This document shows, piece after piece, positions 8,163 to 16,816 of a stretch of DNA of 64,000 nucleotides. The notes beneath the pieces were generated by a model. It did no database searches. It had not been told where the DNA came from and saw nothing but the letters and a program-made list of their open reading frames with translations. Both the position numbers and the translations under genes were made by a program. The stretch spans positions 186,001 to 250,000 of the forward strand of contig JACKBX010000005.1 in NCBI GenBank assembly GCA_020634375.1, read 5' to 3'. Source of the DNA: Ardenticatenaceae bacterium. Its GTDB lineage: Bacteria > Chloroflexota > Anaerolineae > Promineifilales > Promineifilaceae. Each line of letters begins with the position of its first letter. Position 1 is the first letter of the stretch.

Positions 8163-8516
8163 TTATTCAACGGCCGTTTCCGGCTCCTTCTCAACCGGTT
8201 CATCAACGGCACGCTCCACTAAAATGGTGCAGTCCGTTACCAATGCCGCAATGAGGGCAACGGCCGAAAAGACCGGCAGCCAGGCAATCCCAACCACACC
8301 CAATGCCAACGGGATTTCCAGATGAATGTGCCGTTTTTCATTTTTGATGACGAGACGACGCACGGCCGTTTCCTTCACCAAATTCTTCACAAAACCCAGC
8401 AAATCCTCACCAGCTACCACGACCTCTTCTGTCCAAGTGTTCCCTGGCTCAGGAGCGGCTTCCTCTTCTACATTAATTGTTTCTTCAAATTCCATAGCTT
8501 CTTCATGCATAGTCAT
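8163..8516 (-). CDS. DUF4342 domain protein
   Basis: 117 residues from ATG 8516 (GGAG about 12 nt upstream; in-frame ATGs at 8528 and 8510 are alternatives). After an acidic N-terminus comes the DUF4342 block: TWTEEVVVAGEDLLGFVKNL, then a conserved basic IKNEKRHIHLEIPLALGVVG segment and hydrophobic helices at about 66-90. The domain often accompanies ubiquitin-associated or membrane-stress genes, but has no established biochemical function. Ends in an acidic tail containing the T-A-V translation of the ACGGCCGT motif. Confidence 0.75.
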   Translation of the reverse strand: MTMHEEAMEFEETINVEEEAAPEPGNTWTEEVVVAGEDLLGFVKNLVKETAVRRLVIKNEKRHIHLEIPLALGVVGIAWLPVFSAVALIAALVTDCTILVERAVDEPVEKEPETAVE

Positions 8517-8626
8517 GATTAGAGTCATCTCCTTTACTGCACCGCCTACAAGCGGTGCAACCAATTTGCCAAATCTGCTGCCCAATACGGGCATATCAGG
8601 GCAAAGTTGCAGACAAGACAGCAGGC

Positions 8627-9808
8627 TTAAACTGCGCCTTCTTCAACCTGGGGCTGAAAATCGACTTCCAACACCCCTTCCAACAAGCGCCCGCCTACGG
8701 CTTTGCGCTTTGCCAATACAGTCGGCAAAATCATTTCCCGCTTAAAATTACCAATGGTGATAAATAACTCATCCCCACGCTTACGCAACTTCACAGCGTC
8801 ACTGCTCACAAAGGGCATAGGGATTCGTAGTTGATAACCACCATCGGCCGTTTCCACCACATCCTGCACAGAACCGCGATAGAAAATATCCGCCGGGTCA
8901 TGCTCGCCAAAGCAATCATTTGCCAATTGCGAGAGCGCTTCCACACCCACCACCTCATGCGCATAATAGGGCACACGCCACAAGGGAAGCGGGCTGAAAT
9001 TATTTTCGATCATTTCCAAATAGCGTGTCTGTAACTCACGACGTTGGGCATAAAACGCACCTTCTGCCGCCGATTCTGGCAAAATACGGTTGATGACCAC
9101 ACTGTCCACCGGGTAATTGAACAAACCTAAGTAACTGACTGCACGCTCTGCCTCGCGGATGACCATTTTTTCTGGCTGCAACACCACGCGATAACTGGCG
9201 ATTTCAGGATCGCTGAGGGTGGCACGTAATTCGGCCGTGGCCGCATCCAATTTATTCAGCGCCTCTAGCACTTCTGCCGGACCTTGCAGCAGCCGTCCGG
9301 CAAATGGCTTCAGGGCGCGTACCACGCCGCGCTCAAAGCGGTTGATATGCCCGGTGTACCAGCGAAAGGTGTCGGGCATAGTCAGCAAGCGGATGGTTTC
9401 GCCAGTTGGCGCGGCGTCAATGATTACACGCTCAAAGTTGCGTTCGGTGGCCTGCTTGTTGATGTGCAGCAGTGCCACAATCTCATCCATACCAGGAATG
9501 GCTGACAGTTCGTCGGCAATGACATTGTTGATCCCTTGCCCCACAATGAGGCCAGAAACGAAGTTTTGCAATGTGCCCCAATGATTGTGAATGTCGGCCA
9601 CAACGCTGATTTCTTGTGCCCACAGATTTGGGGCAACTTCTACAGGTCGGTCTGAAAGAGGCACGTCGAAGGAGTCGGCCAGGCTATGGGCAATGTCTGT
9701 GCTGGCAACGAGTGTTTTGTAACCTAGTTCGGCACTGCGTACGGCCGTTGCTGCTGCCACCGTTGTCTTCCCCACACCGCCTTTTCCTAAATAAAGGATA
9801 ATTCGCAT
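8627..9808 (-). CDS. ArsA/GET3-family ATPase with HSP20-like C-terminal domain
   Basis: 393 residues from ATG 9808 (SD GGAGAG, 5 nt). Deviant Walker A GKGGVGKTT (8-16), switch regions with DIAHSLAD and DAAPTGET, as in anion-pump ATPase ArsA and tail-anchored-protein chaperone GET3. The last ~75 residues (from about DVVETADGGYQLRIPMPFV) match the ArsA HSP20-like add-on found in Chloroflexota and cyanobacteria. No arsB, arsR or arsD is near, so arsenite export is not supported by context; a targeting or chaperone role is as likely. Cytoplasmic dimer expected. Confidence 0.9.
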   Translation of the reverse strand: MRIILYLGKGGVGKTTVAAATAVRSAELGYKTLVASTDIAHSLADSFDVPLSDRPVEVAPNLWAQEISVVADIHNHWGTLQNFVSGLIVGQGINNVIADELSAIPGMDEIVALLHINKQATERNFERVIIDAAPTGETIRLLTMPDTFRWYTGHINRFERGVVRALKPFAGRLLQGPAEVLEALNKLDAATAELRATLSDPEIASYRVVLQPEKMVIREAERAVSYLGLFNYPVDSVVINRILPESAAEGAFYAQRRELQTRYLEMIENNFSPLPLWRVPYYAHEVVGVEALSQLANDCFGEHDPADIFYRGSVQDVVETADGGYQLRIPMPFVSSDAVKLRKRGDELFITIGNFKREMILPTVLAKRKAVGGRLLEGVLEVDFQPQVEEGAV

Positions 9809-9929
9809 GAAACTCTCCAATTTGAGATAAGTAAACAAAATCAATGATTTGCAGTTGGCCGCCAAGCGTGCCAACTGCACGGTAGATTATACGTTGTTTG
9901 GCAAAAATTGTTTCAATGAACCGGGGCTT

Positions 9930-10517
9930 TTAAGAAACGGCCGTACTCACTCCCCGCTCGTTCTGCTCTTGCAGTTTTGGTCTCGTCAAATCCACAAATA
10001 CCTGCGAAAACATCCCATCACGAACCCACCTCACCTCATATGGCATACGGTGCAAGATCGTTCGGATTGCTTCATTATCATTGCGCACATCTGCAATCAA
10101 CTGGCGTACCCCATAAGCCTTCGCTAATTCTGTCAGCATCAACATCAGCTCTGTACCAATTCCCTGCTTTTGTACAGCATCAATCACTGACATAGCAGCC
10201 TCGGCTACGCCATCTCCCACACAAACATAACGTGCAGCACCAATGGTCACATCAGGCATCTCTGGCATATCTGCAAAAGCAATGAGTCCTTCTCCCCTGA
10301 GCAAATCACTTCCAGCAATACGTTCAGCTTCCCGGAGTTTCATCTCCTCACTCACGTTATCCACAGCCTGATTAAAACGATGATAACGACTGTTGGAACT
10401 CATCTGCTCAAATATCTCAAGCAAATATGGCACGTCGTCTGATTGAAGACGCCGTACCCGTACCTGAAGTCCGTTCTGAGTTGTAATAATGTAGTTGTCA
10501 TGTTTACGGCCGTTCAT
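9930..10517 (-). CDS. GNAT-family N-acetyltransferase
   Basis: 195 residues starting at ATG 10517 (SD GGAG 9 nt upstream; earlier in-frame ATGs lack an SD). Shows the acetyl-CoA loop region QKQGIGTELMLML and the preceding AAMSVIDAVQ strand, typical GNAT. The N-terminal half (EIFEQMSSNSRYHRFNQ) resembles GNAT domains attached to acyl-CoA synthetases or acting on proteins. Substrate unknown. It lies divergently to the ubiquitin-like operon, sharing the 230-bp region between them. Confidence 0.85.
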   Translation of the reverse strand: MNGRKHDNYIITTQNGLQVRVRRLQSDDVPYLLEIFEQMSSNSRYHRFNQAVDNVSEEMKLREAERIAGSDLLRGEGLIAFADMPEMPDVTIGAARYVCVGDGVAEAAMSVIDAVQKQGIGTELMLMLTELAKAYGVRQLIADVRNDNEAIRTILHRMPYEVRWVRDGMFSQVFVDLTRPKLQEQNERGVSTAVS

Positions 10518-10532
10518 AATAACAATCTCCAG

Positions 10533-10549
10533 ATGACGCATTGCGTCAT
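10533..10549. promoter_or_regulatory. 17-bp perfect palindrome upstream of GNAT gene (operator-like)
   Basis: ATGACGCA-T-TGCGTCAT is perfectly symmetric and lies 16 bp before the GNAT start codon, directly upstream of its SD. Size and position suit a dimeric repressor; it could also be an RNA hairpin in the leader. Confidence 0.45.
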
Positions 10550-10621
10550 ACCAGCAGAATATCACAGAGCATCTCCACAATCAAGTTAGAAATGTCTTAA
10601 ACAACCCAAAAGCAAATACAA

Positions 10622-10667
10622 ACATCCCCTTGCAACCTTTTCAATCACCTCCCGTATAAGGGGATGT
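10622..10667 (+). promoter_or_regulatory. Promoter of the ubiquitin-like operon inside a 10-bp inverted repeat
   Basis: ACATCCCCTT (10622-10631) and AAGGGGATGT (10658-10667) are perfect inverted copies 26 bp apart. Between and overlapping them are TTGCAA (10630-10635) and TATAAG (10655-10660), spacing 19, a plausible if weak sigma-70 promoter. A second -10-like TACAAT is at 10672-10677. The repeat flanking the promoter suggests a repressor or activator site; the regulator is not known. Confidence 0.45.
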
Positions 10668-10747
10668 GTTGTACAATGTGAACACAATTATCTTCAACAC
10701 TGTCACCAACACACCGGAAAATTAACCTCTAAAAAAGGGAAAGCACA

Positions 10748-13390
10748 ATGAGTTCAAAAAAACAAACTGACAGATATGTAGAATTGCAGCAAACACTCGA
10801 AACCCTGCCGCACATTAGCCCCCCCCAAGTAGCTCAATGGGTCGAGCTGCAACGCAGTATTGATCAAACCCGCGATTATCTAATTCGTGCCGTACCCCAG
10901 GCACAATTCAGCATTGATGAAGCGCAAAAAATCCTGGCGCAACGCACGTATACCCTCGTATTCTTCGGAGGAACGGGCGTAGGTAAAAGCACTTTGATTA
11001 ATGCGCTGCTGGGCCGGAATCTGCTGCCAACGGGGGCAGTAACGGCCGTTACCGGCACCATCGTCTACATCGAACAAGCCAAAGAAGGCGAAGCCGAATC
11101 CCTCACCCTCAACTACTGGAGCCGTGACGAATTTGCCGAGCGCGTCCGCCGTCTCTGTCAGTTAGCCGAACTAGACAGCTTCGACATCACCAACGACGGC
11201 GAGCGCGAGCAAGCCGCCACCGACATCAAACAAATTATTGAAGACAGCAAAGACAACGCCAAAACCGAGCGCGACGAATACCTGGAAATCCTTCTCGACT
11301 GCATTGCCTCTTACGACAACAACAAAGAACTCTTCAAAGCGGGCACCCCACTGCCACAAAGCCTGGCATTAGAAAATGAAGACTCCTACAAACACTTGCG
11401 TGAAGATGGCTTCAAAGGCAGCAACCAGCGTCAAATTCGCCTAATCAAATCCGCCACCTTCAAAATACATCCCAAAACAGGAATGCCCAGCCTCCTCATG
11501 AACGGCTATTTGCGCATCGTAGACGTGCCTGGTCTGGGCGCAGGCATGAAACTGCACGAAGCCATTACCCTGGAAGAAATGAAGCGCGAAGATGCCATGA
11601 TCGTCCTCGTCACCGATGCCGGACGGCAGCGCGTAGACGAACTGAAATCACTCTCTGCTGTCAATTGGATTAAAGAAAATCGCCTCTTCGGTCTCAGCGG
11701 CGGGGATTTGGACGAAGCCGCCAGCAAAATTTTCCTTGCTGTGAATGGCGCCAACATCCGCCAGGCATTCGACCGCCTCAACTCCGGTCTACCAGAGGCA
11801 GAATTGGAAGTAAAGGAAGTAACCCGCTACATCGCCCCCAACTATTGGGAACGTTACCGTGACCGGGGACTGAACCGCCCCTACTTTTTGGTGATGGCTC
11901 CGCCCGCCCTATACGTACAAGACCCCGAAAACGCCCCCGATGAATTCGCCAGCGAAACCGAGCGCATCCTCAAAACCTTCAAGGATCAATTGGGCAACGT
12001 CAACCTCGGCGACCCATTAGATACAGATACAAAAGAAGCATTGCTCAAATTAAGCGAAGTACCCCTGCTGCGTGAACGGCTGGTCACTTTCATCAAAACG
12101 GAGCGCGTGCGCAGCCAACTGCGCGAAGCATCCACACGCATTCGCAACGCCCTGCAAAGCCTGCGCTTCTACTATGAAAAGCAGTTGGCGGCACGCGGTG
12201 TGCATCCACCTTTTGCAAATAGCTGGGAGCAGTTGCAGGAACGGCGCTATGAAAACGTACTGCGGCGGCAAAACAAGGAACTTCCCCGCGCTTTCCACAA
12301 TGCCTTATTGGAACTAAGCTCCCGCACCAACAGCGACGACCGTTTCCGCACCCTACTCCGGCCCACATTCAATGGTGTCAAGGGCATGGTGCAAGACGCC
12401 ATCCAACGCGAAGTAGAGACGCTGCTTGATAGCTATGGAACCGAGCATTGGGACGACCGCGATGTAACCTACGACAACCTCGTCTGGGGAACTAGCGGCA
12501 TTGAAGTGCCCATCAAGCGCATTCTCTATCAAGTTGAGTTGGTAATGCAAGATTCAGTGAGCCAGTTTATGCCGCAGATGGCAAATGTGATTGCCGACGA
12601 GTTGCAGCGTACACTGGAAGCTCACGAGATTTATGCACGGTTGGAACGGGCCAGCTACGGGCAAGAATATACGTATTCATTGCCCGGCAATGGCGGTGTG
12701 TCGCTCAATGAAGCATACGAGGCCGTTGTCAACCGTGTCGGCGCGAATTTCCGCCATGTGTGCCAGCAAGCAACGATGTACGAATTGATGAAGCCGGAAC
12801 GCTCTATCAACCACAAGCTGGAGGCGGGCGAGCAAGAGCTGGCATTGCCCAGCAATGAACGACTGCTGGATGTAGCCTTACATGGTGTGGATGCAGTACG
12901 GCGCGAAATTGTCGCCAGCATGCCCGCAGCACATGCGACGGAAGAGGCAACGGCCGTTGCCGAACCCGAAGAAGAAATCCAGATCAACATTCTTGACGTT
13001 CCTGCCACACCTGAAGCAGACATCGCCATCAGTTTCCCCGGCGATAACGGCCCCGCAGCCCCCGCCGATCTGGAGATGAGCTACGCTGACAAACTAGACA
13101 ATATCTCTGTCAAAATCAACCGCATCTTTGGCGAGATCATCAACGACTTATTCAGTGACGACGAATTAATGCCACGCCTGCGCCGCCTCTTCTGGCTAGA
13201 AGCAACCAAAGCAGAACGGGACTTCAACAACCACATCGTCAAACCCATGCTGAAAAACCACGACCGCAAACTACAAGAGCCAGAACTGCGCGAAGCAATG
13301 GCCGTAGACCTGGAATCGGTTTCCGATTTGGAAGAGTTGATGCGCGTTTGGGAAGGGCTAGAGAAATTAGAAACCAGTTTGGCAATTTAG
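10748..13390 (+). CDS. Dynamin-like large GTPase
   Basis: 880 residues. N-terminal helical segment, then a GTPase domain: G1 GGTGVGKST (74-82), a TAVTGT G2 region (98-104), G3 DVPGLG (from D259). The C-terminal ~500 residues are mainly helical with charged stretches (ELQERRYENVLRRQNKELPR), the layout of bacterial dynamin-like proteins that bind and remodel membranes. No clear transmembrane helix. First gene of the E1/E2/RING operon; SD AAGGGA 6 nt upstream. Bacterial dynamins are linked to membrane repair and to phage defence, so a membrane-damage role for the system is an inference. Contains ACGGCCGT motifs, so it is not a recent arrival. Confidence 0.85.
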   Translation: MSSKKQTDRYVELQQTLETLPHISPPQVAQWVELQRSIDQTRDYLIRAVPQAQFSIDEAQKILAQRTYTLVFFGGTGVGKSTLINALLGRNLLPTGAVTAVTGTIVYIEQAKEGEAESLTLNYWSRDEFAERVRRLCQLAELDSFDITNDGEREQAATDIKQIIEDSKDNAKTERDEYLEILLDCIASYDNNKELFKAGTPLPQSLALENEDSYKHLREDGFKGSNQRQIRLIKSATFKIHPKTGMPSLLMNGYLRIVDVPGLGAGMKLHEAITLEEMKREDAMIVLVTDAGRQRVDELKSLSAVNWIKENRLFGLSGGDLDEAASKIFLAVNGANIRQAFDRLNSGLPEAELEVKEVTRYIAPNYWERYRDRGLNRPYFLVMAPPALYVQDPENAPDEFASETERILKTFKDQLGNVNLGDPLDTDTKEALLKLSEVPLLRERLVTFIKTERVRSQLREASTRIRNALQSLRFYYEKQLAARGVHPPFANSWEQLQERRYENVLRRQNKELPRAFHNALLELSSRTNSDDRFRTLLRPTFNGVKGMVQDAIQREVETLLDSYGTEHWDDRDVTYDNLVWGTSGIEVPIKRILYQVELVMQDSVSQFMPQMANVIADELQRTLEAHEIYARLERASYGQEYTYSLPGNGGVSLNEAYEAVVNRVGANFRHVCQQATMYELMKPERSINHKLEAGEQELALPSNERLLDVALHGVDAVRREIVASMPAAHATEEATAVAEPEEEIQINILDVPATPEADIAISFPGDNGPAAPADLEMSYADKLDNISVKINRIFGEIINDLFSDDELMPRLRRLFWLEATKAERDFNNHIVKPMLKNHDRKLQEPELREAMAVDLESVSDLEELMRVWEGLEKLETSLAI

Positions 13391-13400
13391 GATGAAAACT

Positions 13401-13444
13401 TGATGCGTGAAACGCGATAAAAAGTCATCGCGTTTCACGCATCA
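13401..13444. repeat. Intercistronic 18-bp perfect hairpin (GTGAAACGC family)
   Basis: TGATGCGTGAAACGCGAT (13401-13418) and its exact complement (13427-13444) surround an 8-nt loop between the GTPase and the next operon gene. There is no T tract, so it is more likely a processing or stability element, or a partial terminator, than a full stop. Confidence 0.65.
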
Positions 13445-13458
13445 GAAAAGGGATACTC

Positions 13459-14703
13459 ATGGAAGAATCAGCCTTAACCCTCATCCAGGCTCTACCTGAT
13501 ACTCACTTACAGCTTTTCGCAGCGCGTTTGTGCGAGTGGTTGATTGCAGACCTCAATCAGAGTGATGAGCCTGTACCTGACTTTACAGAGTCGCGGGCAA
13601 AGGCGCTGCTGAGAGCGGCAAATGTAATAGATGATCCGACACTGCATAGTTTCAGCAAATTGGTGGATTGGGAGACGGGAAGCACCCCTGAAACGGCCGT
13701 GCGCCTCACCCTCTACGACCTACTCAACGAAACCAACCTGGCCGACGAGTCCGAAGTCCAGGCCATTGGAGCAGCGGCAGCCCACGTACAAACTTCCAAT
13801 CCCCAAGCTCCAATCTCTTGGCTATCCCTCACTGTTGCCGCCTTTGCCTGGAAAAGCGAGTATCCGCTGTACCAGCTAGACCCCGCTGCCCCACCCGGCG
13901 AATACAGCCCTGCGGGACAACTTGTCAAACGAGCCGCATTCTTGCTGCGGCAGCAAGTCCAGCGCAGCGCCACCGACCGCGACAAACTAGCACGTAAACT
14001 AGCGTATTCTGCCCCTCAAGCAGGCCCGCCCAATCTGGAACAGATGCAGCCAGATGGCACGATTGCGCCGCTGCCACCATACTTCCGCCCGCCCATCCCC
14101 GTAAACTACCCGGAGATGGCCCGCGAAACATTGCACGTTTCGCCAGAAGAGAACCCATCGCCCCCAGTAGAGCGCAATGACCCATTAGCCATCACTCCAG
14201 ATGAACTACCGGGCAACACAGCGCAGAACGTCACACGGATGCCTCCCATCCGCATCACCGAAGACCAAATTCGGCCGGAACGCCCCGACCGCTCGCAAAC
14301 AGCGCACATCCGCAGTCGGGTAGTTACGCCGCAGCCAAACGCCGCTGCTTCTACTAACTTCAGTGACAACGTGCGGCAATTTTTTGGCCGAGGCCGCGAA
14401 CAGATGAAAAGCACCAAACTGCGTGTGCGCGTTACCGAATATCCCGATGGCCCCGGCGTGTACGGCCTGCAAATCAAAGTGACCTGCAAAGGGGTGCGCA
14501 GTTTTGTTGCTGGAACAACAAACCGCGACGGCAAATTCCTCTGCGAACTGCCAGTGCGCCTGAATTCTGGGCTAACTTACGATGTGGATATAACCTGGCC
14601 GCGAGACTTGGGCGGCGACACGGAGCGCAAATCCATCACACTGCACGCCGACCGCACGGAGTTTGTGCTGCCGTTTTACCGCAAGTTGAAAAATGATGAA
14701 TAA
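13459..14703 (+). CDS. Unknown protein, helical N-domain plus C-terminal beta-sandwich
   Basis: 414 residues. I do not recognise the family. Residues 1-190 are helix-rich; 190-320 are a Pro-rich, charged, probably disordered linker; 320-412 look like a beta-sandwich of the carboxypeptidase-regulatory/Cna-B kind (KVTCKGVRSFVAGTTNRDGK, then a cluster ending FVLPFYRKL). No signal peptide or membrane helix. It sits second in the ubiquitin-like operon, 68 bp after the GTPase, with SD AAAGGGA. Could be an adaptor or a conjugation target. The C-domain resembles surface beta domains, but with no export signal it is presumably cytoplasmic. Confidence 0.7.
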   Translation: MEESALTLIQALPDTHLQLFAARLCEWLIADLNQSDEPVPDFTESRAKALLRAANVIDDPTLHSFSKLVDWETGSTPETAVRLTLYDLLNETNLADESEVQAIGAAAAHVQTSNPQAPISWLSLTVAAFAWKSEYPLYQLDPAAPPGEYSPAGQLVKRAAFLLRQQVQRSATDRDKLARKLAYSAPQAGPPNLEQMQPDGTIAPLPPYFRPPIPVNYPEMARETLHVSPEENPSPPVERNDPLAITPDELPGNTAQNVTRMPPIRITEDQIRPERPDRSQTAHIRSRVVTPQPNAAASTNFSDNVRQFFGRGREQMKSTKLRVRVTEYPDGPGVYGLQIKVTCKGVRSFVAGTTNRDGKFLCELPVRLNSGLTYDVDITWPRDLGGDTERKSITLHADRTEFVLPFYRKLKNDE

Positions 14704-14753
14704 TGAATGCGGAATGCTGAATAAAGCAGTTCCATTCAGCATTCCGCATTCAT
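14703..14753. repeat. Intercistronic 20-bp perfect hairpin (GAATGCGGAATGCTGAAT words)
   Basis: ATGAATGCGGAATGCTGAAT (14703-14722) and its exact complement (14734-14753), loop 11. The arms are themselves made of repeated GAATG words. It begins at the last base of the upstream stop codon and ends 16 bp before the CAP gene. Confidence 0.65.
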
Positions 14754-14769
14754 CATTTCGAATTCCCTC

Positions 14770-15429
14770 ATGGGTGATTGGCTGAAATTGACTGAGGAAG
14801 ACATTGAACAAGCCCAACAAACAGTGCGGGCTGCGCCTGTGCTGACGGAGGCGTTGGTAATCTATGCGGATGATTTACCCGCCTCCGCGCCATCTTCCCA
14901 GCTAACCAGTGCAGGGCAGGTTTTGCAAATTACTGAGGAGGATTTAACGGTCGTTCCCCCTCAGCCCATCACCTCCCCCAACCTCGCCCAACTGGAACAA
15001 CTCATGTTTGGCCTGATCAACCAGGCCCGCGCTGCACACCTGCCCGGCTGGTTGAAAACCGTCAATTTACGCTGGCACACGGGGCTGACGGCCGTCGCTC
15101 GTGGCCATTCACAAGACATGCAGCAGCGGCAATACATTGATCACACCAGCCCGGAAGGGGTAACGGCCGCGCAGCGATTAGGACAATACGGCATCACATA
15201 CCTGGCCTGCGGAGAAAATATCGGTATTGTTTACGGCCCCAACAGCCATAGCCAACAAGGCATTTACGATGTCCATCACGCCTTCATGAAACAGCCACGC
15301 AGTTTGACCAACCACCGTGGCAATCTGCTCAATCCTGTATGGACGCACGTAGGCATCGGCGTGGCCTATGCCCCCAGCGGCGTGCTGCTGATCACCCAAA
15401 ACTTTATGAGCGCCCCCGGAGCCAAATAA
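14770..15429 (+). CDS. CAP/SCP-domain protein (PR-1-like)
   Basis: 219 residues. N-terminal ~75 residues contain two copies of a short acidic motif (LKLTEEDIEQ at 6 and LQITEEDLTV near 55), then a CAP domain: ARGHSQDMQQRQYIDHTSPEG, CGENIG and the VGIGVAYA strand. The usual CAP cavity His and Glu residues can be found in these blocks. CAP proteins are normally exported, but I see no signal peptide here, so a cytoplasmic member is implied unless export is non-classical. The duplicated TEED motif may be a docking site. No obvious SD. Confidence 0.85.
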   Translation: MGDWLKLTEEDIEQAQQTVRAAPVLTEALVIYADDLPASAPSSQLTSAGQVLQITEEDLTVVPPQPITSPNLAQLEQLMFGLINQARAAHLPGWLKTVNLRWHTGLTAVARGHSQDMQQRQYIDHTSPEGVTAAQRLGQYGITYLACGENIGIVYGPNSHSQQGIYDVHHAFMKQPRSLTNHRGNLLNPVWTHVGIGVAYAPSGVLLITQNFMSAPGAK

Positions 15430-15485
15430 CGAAAGAGCGACTTTTCCTAGTCTGGTACGTAATGGAGCGCGAGATACTTTATAAA

Positions 15486-15520
15486 CGTGAAACGTGAAAA
15501 GGAATTCATTACGTTTCACG
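15486..15520. repeat. Intercistronic hairpin (CGTGAAACGT family)
   Basis: CGTGAAACGT (15486-15495) and ACGTTTCACG (15511-15520) pair around 15 nt, upstream of the E1 gene. Same word family as at 33801 and 34645. Confidence 0.5.
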
Positions 15521-15545
15521 CTCATCTTCTAAACAAGGAAACTCT

Positions 15546-16724
15546 ATGAGCGAAGAAACCATCATCATCACCGATCCCGATTCTGACCGATACCATACAT
15601 TTGGCTACATTAGCTGGTGGAAACAGGAGGTTGTACGCAATGCAACTGTGATGGTCATCGGTGCAGGCGCCCTGGGCAATGAAGTGTTGAAGAATCTGGC
15701 CCTGATGGGCATCGGTAATCTGCTTATTTGCGACTTCGACACCATCGAGGATAGCAATCTCAGCCGGTCAGTGTTGTTCCGCACAACGGATAACGGCCGT
15801 CGCAAAGTAGATGCTGCGGCAACGGCCGTTAAAGAACTCAATCCCGACGTCAACGTCATGGCCTGGCATGGCGATATCAACTTCGAAATGGGACTGGGCG
15901 TGTTCCGCCACGTAGACGCCATCGTCGGCTGTTTGGACAACCGCGAAGCGCGTCTCTCCATCAACCGCTTTAGCTGGGCCATCCAAAAGCCCTGGATTGA
16001 TGGCGCCATTCAAGAACTGATGGGCATCGTGCGCGTCTTCTGGCCCGGTCAGGGCGCGTGCTACGAATGCACCCTCACCGATCAGGATTACCAAATCATT
16101 GGGCTGCGCTATTCTTGCCCGCTGCTGGCACGGCAAAATCTACTGCAAGGCAAAGTCCCCACCACACCCACCAGCGCCTCCATTGTCGCCGCCTTTCAAA
16201 CACAAGAGGCATTGAAAATCATTCACGGCATGGAAGTGCAGCCGGGCAAAGCAATCATGATCAATGGGCTGACCAACGACATTTACACCACCGAGTATCC
16301 CGAGAAAAAGGGGTGTCTCAGTCACTCTGTGCTTGATCCAATTATCGAATTGCCTGAAGCTCACAGTAACAGTACAACATTGCAAGAACTGCTTGCCATT
16401 GCCCGCACAAAATTGGGTAATGAGGCTATACTAGAGTTTGATGGTGAGATTGTAACCGGCATGTACTGCCCTACCTGTGATAAAGAGGAACCTATCTTCA
16501 AGAAGATGGCCCGATTGTATGAAAATGAAGCAACTTGTCCGATGTGTAACGGCCGTCGAGACATGCGCCTCACCCACCGGGTCACCGGGGACGAACCCTA
16601 CCTGACCCGCACCCTGGCACAAATGGACTTGCCCGCGCTGGCAATTATACGTGGCCGCAATGGCAGCAAACACGCCTATTTCGAGCTAACAGGCGATAAA
16701 GAAACCTTCTTCAGCTTCGCCTGA
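15546..16724 (+). CDS. E1-like ubiquitin-activating enzyme (ThiF/MoeB/UBA fold) with C-terminal zinc ribbon
   Basis: 392 residues. Adenylation domain: ATP loop VIGAGALGNEVLKN (G39-G44), D63/D65 in ICDFDTIEDSNLSR with N71 and R74, K87, and GCLDNREAR (D131). A zinc pair C172-x2-C175 lies in ACYECTL. C191 in LRYSCPLL, in the segment before the TTPTSASIVAAFQTQEALKI helix, is the best candidate for the thioester cysteine. After ~residue 290 comes an extra domain with two CxxC pairs (C308/C311, C331/C334), a zinc ribbon. It should adenylate the C-terminus of the Ubl encoded next and pass it to the E2. It is one full-length subunit, not a MoeB of cofactor synthesis, judging by neighbours. SD AAGGAA. 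Confidence 0.93.
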   Translation: MSEETIIITDPDSDRYHTFGYISWWKQEVVRNATVMVIGAGALGNEVLKNLALMGIGNLLICDFDTIEDSNLSRSVLFRTTDNGRRKVDAAATAVKELNPDVNVMAWHGDINFEMGLGVFRHVDAIVGCLDNREARLSINRFSWAIQKPWIDGAIQELMGIVRVFWPGQGACYECTLTDQDYQIIGLRYSCPLLARQNLLQGKVPTTPTSASIVAAFQTQEALKIIHGMEVQPGKAIMINGLTNDIYTTEYPEKKGCLSHSVLDPIIELPEAHSNSTTLQELLAIARTKLGNEAILEFDGEIVTGMYCPTCDKEEPIFKKMARLYENEATCPMCNGRRDMRLTHRVTGDEPYLTRTLAQMDLPALAIIRGRNGSKHAYFELTGDKETFFSFA

Positions 16725-16816
16725 TACCAAACTATTCGTCAAATATCGCAACCTGAAGTAGAAACCTGCGTATTGAACTTTGACTGTTTTAACAACCTAA
16801 TGGAGGCTATGAACAA

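Noticed and set aside
8627..9808. Arsenite efflux ATPase of an ars operon
   Set aside because: No arsB, arsC, arsD or arsR nearby; only the ATPase family itself is supported.
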